Assembly (NCBI GenBank): GCA_025963955.1
Contig: JAOPZU010000088.1
Span: forward strand, 1 to 5,141
Direction of reading: 5' to 3'
From: Solirubrobacterales bacterium
Lineage (GTDB): Bacteria > Actinomycetota > Thermoleophilia > Solirubrobacterales > Solirubrobacteraceae
DNA length: 5,141 bases
Positions 1 through 4,697 of this stretch are shown here, piece after piece. The notes below the pieces were generated by a model. The model was not told where the DNA came from, ran no database searches, and saw only the letters and a program-made list of their open reading frames with translations. The translations under genes were made by a program, and so were the position numbers. The stretch's first letter is position 1; each line of letters begins with the position of its first letter.

Positions 1-24
1 CGCGCCCGCGTCGAGGCGGGCGCG
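1..24. repeat. Perfect 9-bp GC inverted repeat, possible terminator stem
   Basis: CGCGCCCGC (1-9) and GCGGGCGCG (16-24) are exact reverse complements separated by a 6-nt loop, GTCGAG. On the minus strand the hairpin starts 29 nt after the kinase stop codon, where a terminator for the TetR-ACAD-kinase operon would be expected. No T-run can be seen because the window ends at the stem, so a factor-independent terminator is only possible. The stem may extend beyond the window. If the plus-strand gene is real, the repeat lies inside its coding sequence. Confidence 0.4.
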
Positions 25-63
25 GCCCCGGACCGTGAGCCGACCAACGCCCGCTACACCTGA
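1..63 (+). CDS. C-terminal end of an unidentified protein (partial)
   Basis: The first plus-strand frame stays open from the window edge for 20 codons and stops at TGA 61-63, giving a tail that ends in PTNARYT. Nineteen of the 20 codons end in G or C, as in the confirmed genes here; of the other plus frames, one stops after 11 codons and the other runs on antisense to the kinase gene. The gene would converge on the kinase gene and overlap it by 10 bp. Too little is present to name a family. The stretch could instead be non-coding spacer with a hairpin (bases 1-24), because 20 codons are weak evidence in GC-rich DNA. Confidence 0.45.
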   Translation, partial: RARVEAGAAPDREPTNARYT

Positions 64-1145
64 CCTCCGAGCGCCACCTCCTCGGCGCGGTTGGCGAGAT
101 CGACCACGCCGTCCCCGAAGGTCTTCAGGAACGGGTCGTCGGACGCCCCGCTGATCGCGCGCTTGTAGTTGCCCTCCATGAAGACGATCGCCTTCCACAG
201 CGCCAGGGCCGTGTACCAGCGCGCGTCCTGCATCGAGCGGCCCGAGCGCTCCTCGTACCGCGCGACGATCTCCTCGCGCGTGATGAAGCCCTCCGCGCGG
301 GTGACCTGGTTCAGCGCGGCCAGCCCCTCGTCCGGGTCGCCGGCCTGGGACCACATCATGCAGAGGTAGCCGACGTCGGCCAGCGGGTCTCCGATCGTCG
401 ACATCTCCCAGTCGAAGATGGCGTTGACGCGCGCGGGCGCCTGCGCCGCGTACATGACGTTGCCCAGGCGGTAGTCGCCGTGGACGATCGTGGCCGCCGG
501 GGACTGCGGCAGGTTGTCGGTGAGCCACGTGCCGACGCGCTCGACCGCCGGGATCTCGCGCGTCTTGTTGTGCTCCCAGAGGCCGAGGAAGCGGCGCACC
601 TGCCGCTCGGTGTAGCCCGTGGGCTTCCCGAAGCCCTCCAGCCCCGCCGCCTGCCAGTCGACGGCGTGCAGCTCGACGAGCGCGTCGACGAGCTCCTCGC
701 CGATCCGCCGGCGCTCGGCCGGCGTGTCGAGCGCCTCCGGCACGGCGCTCGTGATGACCTCGCCCTGGACGTGCTCCATGACGAAGAACGGCGCGCCGAT
801 GATGTCGACGTCGTTCCCGACCGCCAGGACCTTCGGGGCGCGCACCGTCCCCTGGACCGCGCCGATCACGCGCGCCTCGCGCAGGACGTCGTGCGCGGAC
901 GGGGGCAGCGGGCCGCGCGGCGGGCGGCGCAGGACGAACGCGGCGTCGCCGCGGGTCACGGCGTAGGTGACGTTGGAGTGCCCGTCGCCGACGGGGACGA
1001 TCTGCGGGTCCGGGTCGCCCGTGCCGAGGTCGTGCGCGTCGAGGAAGGCGAGCAGCGGGTCGAGCACGAGCAGCGGCTCGCGTGCGCCCTCCGCGACCTC
1101 CTCGCGCCTGCGGACGATGTCGTCGGGGGCGATCTCGTGGCTCAT
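54..1145 (-). CDS. APH-fold phosphotransferase, ACAD10/11 N-terminal-domain type (probable 4-hydroxyacyl-CoA kinase)
   Basis: This is a 363-residue protein of the aminoglycoside-phosphotransferase/choline-kinase fold. Visible motifs, in order: a nucleotide-loop-like GDGHSNVTY (53-61), VLRRPP (71-76) where protein kinases carry the ATP-contacting lysine, a helix-C-like LREARVI (88-94), the catalytic loop HGDYRLGN (222-229, Asp224), and the metal-binding segment FDWEMSTIGDP (244-254, Asp245). LRRPP together with HGDYRLGN and DWEMSTIGDP is typical of the family related to the N-terminal half of human ACAD10/ACAD11, not of drug-resistance enzymes. In that family (ACAD11, bacterial LvaA) the kinase phosphorylates the 4-hydroxyl of 4-hydroxyacyl-CoA. 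The adjacent upstream acyl-CoA dehydrogenase supports that role here; the exact substrate is inferred. The ATG start at 1145 is well supported by TAAGGAG 8 nt upstream. It is the last gene of the operon and probably cytoplasmic, since no signal peptide is seen. Confidence 0.9.
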   Translation of the reverse strand: MSHEIAPDDIVRRREEVAEGAREPLLVLDPLLAFLDAHDLGTGDPDPQIVPVGDGHSNVTYAVTRGDAAFVLRRPPRGPLPPSAHDVLREARVIGAVQGTVRAPKVLAVGNDVDIIGAPFFVMEHVQGEVITSAVPEALDTPAERRRIGEELVDALVELHAVDWQAAGLEGFGKPTGYTERQVRRFLGLWEHNKTREIPAVERVGTWLTDNLPQSPAATIVHGDYRLGNVMYAAQAPARVNAIFDWEMSTIGDPLADVGYLCMMWSQAGDPDEGLAALNQVTRAEGFITREEIVARYEERSGRSMQDARWYTALALWKAIVFMEGNYKRAISGASDDPFLKTFGDGVVDLANRAEEVALGGQV

Positions 1146-1153
1146 TCGGTGAT

Positions 1154-1160
1154 CTCCTTA
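1154..1160 (-). promoter_or_regulatory. Strong ribosome binding site of the kinase gene
   Basis: On the minus strand TAAGGAG lies 8 nt before the ATG at 1145. It is one of the best Shine-Dalgarno matches in the window and fixes the kinase start. It also implies that the kinase is initiated independently, not by coupling to the dehydrogenase 88 nt upstream. Confidence 0.8.
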
Positions 1161-1187
1161 GGAAGAACGGGGCCGGGGGAGGCGAGC

Positions 1188-1200
1188 CCTCGCAGCGAGG
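1188..1200. repeat. Short palindrome in the dehydrogenase-kinase gap
   Basis: CCTCGC-A-GCGAGG is a perfect 6-bp inverted repeat with a 1-nt centre (5 bp with a 3-nt loop if folded). Another palindrome, CCTCGAGG, lies at 1204-1211. Both sit in the 88-nt gap (1146-1233) between the dehydrogenase stop and the kinase start. No T-run follows on either strand, so it does not look like a terminator. It may be an extragenic repeat element or an mRNA processing or stability stem inside the operon transcript. The rest of the gap holds only the kinase ribosome binding site. Confidence 0.4.
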
Positions 1201-1233
1201 TTCCCTCGAGGTGTTCCGAGCAGAAGGCGAGGA

Positions 1234-2499
1234 TCACCCGAGGTCTCCGGTCGCGGCGGTCGTGGACTGTCCCTGCATGGCGAGCTTCAGGCACTCGCGG
1301 GCGATGACCATGCGGTGCACCTCCGAGGCGCCGTCGTAGATCCGGGCGGCGCGCGCGTCCTGGTACCAGCGCGCGATCGGCAGGTCCATCGCGATCCCCG
1401 CCGCCCCGTGGATCTGCACGGCGCGGTCGACGATCCGCCCGAAGGCCTCGGAGACGAACGTCTTGGTCATCGCGATCTCCTGCCGGTGGGGCAGGCCGTT
1501 CTCGACCTTCCAGGCGGTGTGGAGGACCATCAGCCGCGAGGCGTAGAGGTCCATCGCGCTGTCGGCGATCATGAACTGCAGGCCCTGGTGCCGCGCGAGC
1601 TCCTTCCCGAACGCCTTGCGCTGCAGCAGCCGCTGGGAGGTCATGTCGAGCGCGCGCTGCGCGACGCCGATCCAGCGCATCGCGTGCGCCAGGCGCCCCC
1701 CGGCCAGGCGCTTCTGCGCGATGACGAAGCCCTCGCCCTCGTTCCCGAGCAGGTTCCCGAGCGGGACACGCACGTCCGTCATCCGGATCTCGGGGTGGCC
1801 GCCCGGCGAGTGCGAGCCCATCCACTCCGGGTGGCGCGTGATCTCCCAGCCGGGCGTGTCCGTCGGGACGAGGATCAGCGAGTAGTCGCGGTGCGTCGTC
1901 GGCTCCGAGCTCCCGGTCTTGGCAACGACGATCGCGAAGGCGGCGCCCTCGGCACCCGTGATGCACCACTTCGTCCCGTTGAGGACCCACTCGCCGCTGG
2001 CCTCGTCGCGGACGGCGGTCGTCTGGAGGTTCGTCGGGTCGGAGGAGGCGACGTCCGGTTCGGTCATCGCGAAGCAGGACCGCGTGCGCCCCTCGGCCAG
2101 CGGTCGCAGGTACTCCTCGAGCTGATCGGGCGTTCCGGCGATGAGCAGCGTGTGCATGTTGCCCTCGTCCGGGGCCATCGCGTTCAGCCCGAGCGACGCC
2201 AGCCCGGAGACGCCGCAGGCCTGGTTGACGAGCGCCATCCCGAGGACGCCGACGCCGAGTCCGCCCCATTCCTCGGGGAGGTGCGGGGTGTAGATGCCGC
2301 GCTCGCGCGCCCGGTCGCGCAGGCGCTCGACGACGTCCCAGCTCGCGAGCACGTCCTGCGGGTCGGTGATCTCGACCTCGGCGGGAAGGACGTCCTCCTC
2401 GATGAAGGCGTTGACCCGGTCCAGCAGCTCCTGCAGCTCGGCGGGAACCGTGAAGTCGATGCCGCCCGTGGCGGACGGGACGGTGGGGGCGCTGCTCAT
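1234..2499 (-). CDS. Acyl-CoA dehydrogenase, ACAD10/11 (LvaC-like) type
   Basis: This 421-residue protein is full length for the FAD-dependent acyl-CoA dehydrogenase family. The helical N-terminal domain covers about 15-135. The middle beta domain begins with the flavin/substrate motif CFAMTEPDVASSD (142-154) and includes NGTKWCITGA (174-183). The C-terminal helical domain carries RKAFGKELARHQ (294-305), the FAD-contact motif VQIHGAAGI (361-369), and IYDGASEVHRM (387-397). Medium-chain enzymes have their catalytic Glu in YEGT at this last position; here it is Asp389. As far as I recall, aspartate at this site marks the ACAD10/11 branch, which acts on 4-phosphoacyl-CoA produced by the partner kinase. 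The kinase gene follows 88 nt downstream. The ATG at 2499 overlaps the TetR stop as ATGA, with AGGAG (2511-2515) 11 nt upstream, so translation is probably coupled. An ordinary fatty-acyl-CoA dehydrogenation role remains possible. Confidence 0.92.
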   Translation of the reverse strand: MSSAPTVPSATGGIDFTVPAELQELLDRVNAFIEEDVLPAEVEITDPQDVLASWDVVERLRDRARERGIYTPHLPEEWGGLGVGVLGMALVNQACGVSGLASLGLNAMAPDEGNMHTLLIAGTPDQLEEYLRPLAEGRTRSCFAMTEPDVASSDPTNLQTTAVRDEASGEWVLNGTKWCITGAEGAAFAIVVAKTGSSEPTTHRDYSLILVPTDTPGWEITRHPEWMGSHSPGGHPEIRMTDVRVPLGNLLGNEGEGFVIAQKRLAGGRLAHAMRWIGVAQRALDMTSQRLLQRKAFGKELARHQGLQFMIADSAMDLYASRLMVLHTAWKVENGLPHRQEIAMTKTFVSEAFGRIVDRAVQIHGAAGIAMDLPIARWYQDARAARIYDGASEVHRMVIARECLKLAMQGQSTTAATGDLG

Positions 2500-3101
2500 G
2501 GGGTGATCATCTCCTGGATCAGGGAACGGAAGGCGGTGATCCAGCCGCGCTGGACGGCGGCCGGTTCGAGCTGCTGCACGAGGAAGCCCTCGAGCGCGGC
2601 GTTGACGGTGAGGCCGAGCGCCTCGGCGTCCAGGTCGGCGCGGATCGAGCCGTCCCGGCGGCCGAGCTCGGCGAGGCCGATCATGTGCTCGCGCTGGCGC
2701 TGCTGGACGCGGCGGGCGATGTCGGCGAGCTCGGGGCGGCTGGTCCCGGCGTGCAGGTGCAGCTGGGTCAGCAGGCCGTAGAACGGGGTCCGGCTCGTGT
2801 AGAGGCGGGCGCTCGAGTCGATGAGCGCGAGCAGGCGCTCGCGGCCGCTACCGGTGCCGCTGGCGTCCACGACGCGGGCGGCGTGGCGGCGGATCGCCTC
2901 GCGGTAGACCGCCTCCACGAGGCCGTCCTTGGAGCCGAAGTGGTGGTAGAGCGCGCCCTTGGTGACGCCGGCGTCGGCGGCGACCTGGTCGAAGCTCGCC
3001 CCGGGCCCGTCCGCCGCGAAGCGGTCGATGGCGGCGTCGATCAGGCGGGTGCGCGTCTGCTCGGCCGCGGTGGCCCGCGCGGTCGGCGGCGACTTGCTCA
3101 T
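2496..3101 (-). CDS. TetR/AcrR-family transcriptional repressor
   Basis: This 201-residue protein is normal length for a TetR regulator. Residues 15-62 form the DNA-binding domain: a first helix TRTRLIDAAIDRFAADG, then the helix-turn-helix SFDQVAADAGVTKGALYHHF (36-55), with VTKGALYHHF as recognition helix, followed by GSKDGLVEAVY. Residues from about 85 to 200 are helical and variable, as expected of a ligand-binding and dimer domain. The stop overlaps the dehydrogenase start by 4 bp, so it is the first gene of the operon it probably controls. The ATG at 3101 is preceded directly by an in-frame TGA (3104-3102), so the protein cannot start further upstream. No Shine-Dalgarno is visible; a leaderless or near-leaderless mRNA fits. 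A palindrome overlapping the promoter suggests autorepression. The ligand is unknown; an acyl-CoA of the pathway is the natural guess. Confidence 0.93.
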   Translation of the reverse strand: MSKSPPTARATAAEQTRTRLIDAAIDRFAADGPGASFDQVAADAGVTKGALYHHFGSKDGLVEAVYREAIRRHAARVVDASGTGSGRERLLALIDSSARLYTSRTPFYGLLTQLHLHAGTSRPELADIARRVQQRQREHMIGLAELGRRDGSIRADLDAEALGLTVNAALEGFLVQQLEPAAVQRGWITAFRSLIQEMITP

Positions 3102-3102
3102 T

Positions 3103-3118
3103 CATACCCGAGAGTATG
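3103..3118. promoter_or_regulatory. Probable TetR operator
   Basis: CATAC-CCGAGA-GTATG is a 16-bp imperfect palindrome with perfect 5-bp arms and 6 of 8 pairs matching overall. It lies 2 bp upstream of the repressor start codon and overlaps its predicted -10 element, as expected of an autoregulatory TetR operator. It is also AT-richer than its surroundings. The call rests on symmetry and position; no binding data exist. Confidence 0.55.
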
Positions 3119-3140
3119 TGAAAACGATGAGGAAGCGCAA
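3111..3140 (-). promoter_or_regulatory. Predicted promoter of the TetR-ACAD-kinase operon
   Basis: On the minus strand TTGCGC (3140-3135) is a fair -35 box. It is followed after 18 nt by TACTCT (3116-3111), a TANNNT-type -10 box; an alternative is CATACT (3118-3113) with a 16-nt spacer. Transcription would then begin near 3104-3106, only 3-5 nt before the repressor ATG. This explains the missing Shine-Dalgarno and places the start site inside the operator. Confidence 0.5.
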
Positions 3141-3164
3141 CCTGGCGGTGTCCGGGGCGTTCCT

Positions 3165-3180
3165 TCGGGTATCACGTGGT
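3165..3180. promoter_or_regulatory. Mirrored partial operator, possible second repressor site
   Basis: TCGGGTAT (3165-3172) is the exact reverse complement of ATACCCGA (3104-3111) in the main operator. Aligned over 16 positions (plus-strand bases 3158-3173 against the minus-strand operator), 11 match. Its left arm is degenerate, so it would be a weak or half site. It overlaps TATCAC (3170-3175), a possible -10 box for the divergent secreted-protein gene, so the repressor may also affect that gene. The remainder of the 3102-3259 intergenic region shows nothing else I can support apart from the elements listed separately. Confidence 0.3.
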
Positions 3181-3244
3181 CCTCCCGGCTCCCGCCGCCC
3201 CGTCGCGCGGCACGCCGGTCACAGAAGCCGCACCCCTCACCCCG

Positions 3245-4678
3245 TTGGAGGCTGGTCCCATCCCCCGCACGTCGAAGACCGTCCTGTCCCTGCTGCTCCC
3301 GCTCCTCGCGTTCCTCGCGCTGGCGGCTGCTCCGGCGCACGCCAGCCGCAACCAGACCCTCTTCTTCGAGGCGCCCGGCGACCTGCTGAACGACGCCACG
3401 CGCGACGCGTCCTTCCAGAAGCTCGACTCCCTCGGCGTCAGCGGCCTGCGCATCGCGATGCTGTGGAGGAGCGTCGCGCCCGCGCCCGACAGCCGCACGC
3501 AGCCCGACTTCGACACGACCGACCCCGCCGCCTACGACTTCGCCGCCTTCGACAAGGTCCTTGACGCGGCCAAGCAGAGGAACTGGCCCGTGCTGCTCAC
3601 GGTCACGGGCCCGGTCCCGAAGTGGGCCACGCGGGACCGCAAGGACAACGTCTCCCGCCCGGATCCGAACAAGTTCGCGCAGTTCATGACGGCGGTCGGA
3701 CGCCACTTCGCCGGCCGCGTCGCGTACTGGTCGATCTGGAACGAGCCGAACCAGCCCCAGTTCCTGCAGCCCCAGTACGACGGCCGCGGACGGCCCGTGT
3801 CGCCCGGGATCTACCGCAGGCTCTACGAGGCCGCGCTGAAGGGGCTGAAGTCGGCGCAGGTGTCCAGGCCGCAGGTGCTCATGGGGGAGACCTCGCCCAC
3901 CGGCAACAGCCACGTCGTCGCGCCCCTGGCCTTCCTGCGCGGCGTCCTCTGCCTCAACGCGAGCTACCAGCGGACGAGCGCGACGTGCAGCCGCCTGTCG
4001 ACGGCGGGCTACGCGCACCACGCCTACACGCCCAAGGCCGGCCCCTTCTTCGTCCCGCCGAAGAAGGACAACGTCTCCATCGGCGTGCTGCCGCGGCTGA
4101 CCTCGGCCCTGGACCGGGCGGGCCGCGCAGGCGCGATCCCGCGGAACCTGCCGCTGTTCCTGACCGAGTTCGGCATCCAGTCCGCGCCCGACGTCAGCTA
4201 CGGCGTCCCGTTCCAGCGGCAGTCGGAGTACCGCGCGATCAGCGAGCGCATCGCCTACGCCAACCCGCGCGTGAAGTCCTTCTCGCAGTACCTGCTCACG
4301 GACGACCAGCCGGACCTCAAGGCCCGCTTCGCCGCGGCGCGGTACCCCGGCTTCGAGTCCGGGCTGATCACCTACAAGGGCAAGGAGAAGCCGTCCTTCG
4401 ACGCCTTCCGCCTCGCGCTCGCCGTGCGGCCCAGCACGAAGACCACCGCCTCGATCTGGGGCGAGGTGCGCCCGGCACGCGCCGCCGGCACCGCGCAGCT
4501 CGAGTACCGCTCGGGGTCCTCGGGGGCCTTCCAGCCGCTCAAGAGCGTCAGCTACAACCGCCTCGGGTTCTTCACGACCTCCGGCGGCTATCGCACCGGC
4601 CGCCAGTATCGCGTGACCTGGACGGCGCCCGACGGCACCGTCTACCACGGCGGGGCCACCCGGGCCTACCACGGCTGA
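3245..4678 (+). CDS. Secreted glycoside-hydrolase-like TIM-barrel protein (clan A type)
   Basis: The stop at 4678 is certain; the start is not. Candidates are GTG 3176 (500 aa), TTG 3245 (477 aa, used here and for numbering) and a non-canonical ATC 3260 with the best ribosome binding site. A Sec signal peptide is clear: basic RTSK, a long Leu/Ala core, then cleavage after PAHA (around 3343/3344). The mature part resembles clan A (beta/alpha)8 glycosidases such as GH39/GH5: the acid/base motif WNEPN carries Glu167 (3743-3745), and the nucleophile motif FLTEFG carries Glu308 (4166-4168). About 140 residues separate them, as usual in this clan. Two cysteines in LCLNASYQRTSATC may form a disulfide outside the cell. 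The last 80 or so residues (from about 4430), with EYRSGSSGAF and YRVTW, look like a small beta-sandwich. Substrate is unknown; no carbohydrate-binding module or anchor motif is recognised. It is divergent from the TetR operon. Confidence 0.85.
   Translation: MEAGPIPRTSKTVLSLLLPLLAFLALAAAPAHASRNQTLFFEAPGDLLNDATRDASFQKLDSLGVSGLRIAMLWRSVAPAPDSRTQPDFDTTDPAAYDFAAFDKVLDAAKQRNWPVLLTVTGPVPKWATRDRKDNVSRPDPNKFAQFMTAVGRHFAGRVAYWSIWNEPNQPQFLQPQYDGRGRPVSPGIYRRLYEAALKGLKSAQVSRPQVLMGETSPTGNSHVVAPLAFLRGVLCLNASYQRTSATCSRLSTAGYAHHAYTPKAGPFFVPPKKDNVSIGVLPRLTSALDRAGRAGAIPRNLPLFLTEFGIQSAPDVSYGVPFQRQSEYRAISERIAYANPRVKSFSQYLLTDDQPDLKARFAAARYPGFESGLITYKGKEKPSFDAFRLALAVRPSTKTTASIWGEVRPARAAGTAQLEYRSGSSGAFQPLKSVSYNRLGFFTTSGGYRTGRQYRVTWTAPDGTVYHGGATRAYHG
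3247..3251 (+). promoter_or_regulatory. Shine-Dalgarno pointing at an ATC codon
   Basis: GGAGG lies exactly 8 nt before ATC (3260-3262), in frame with the secreted-protein gene and just before its signal peptide. No ATG, GTG or TTG stands at that spacing. It is the only good Shine-Dalgarno upstream of this gene, and it therefore makes the true start uncertain. Confidence 0.5.
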
Positions 4679-4683
4679 GGCAC

Positions 4684-4689
4684 TACGCT
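4684..4689 (+). promoter_or_regulatory. Possible -10 box of a leaderless promoter for the SixA-like gene
   Basis: TACGCT matches the TANNNT form of the -10 box and ends 8 nt before the ATG at 4698, so transcription would start at or next to the start codon. No convincing -35 box or Shine-Dalgarno is seen. The gene could instead be read through from the secreted-protein gene, 19 nt upstream. Confidence 0.35.
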
Positions 4690-4697
4690 GGCGGCCT

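Noticed and set aside
54..1145. Aminoglycoside resistance by the APH-family gene
   Set aside because: The fold is shared, but VLRRPP, HGDYRLGN and DWEMSTIGDP together with the neighbouring dehydrogenase point to the ACAD10/11 kinase family, not drug phosphotransferases.
1315..2781. A 488-codon open frame on the plus strand opposite the dehydrogenase and repressor genes
   Set aside because: It lies antisense to conserved acyl-CoA dehydrogenase and TetR domains, and its product is Arg/Asp/Val-rich with no motif. It is a compositional artefact.
3103..3105. An alternative ATG 4 nt upstream of the repressor start
   Set aside because: It is in another reading frame and gives a short Arg-rich product (about 85 codons) without helix-turn-helix. 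The repressor frame has TGA directly before its ATG.
3173..3178. CACGTG palindrome
   Set aside because: A 6-bp palindrome in GC-rich DNA is expected by chance; no bacterial regulator is indicated by it alone.
3260..3343. Twin-arginine (Tat) signal in the secreted protein
   Set aside because: The n-region reads PRTSK with no RR pair, so an ordinary Sec signal peptide is the better reading.
4640..4697. Terminator between the secreted-protein and SixA genes
   Set aside because: I found no stem followed by a T-run in the 19-nt gap or the end of the coding sequence.
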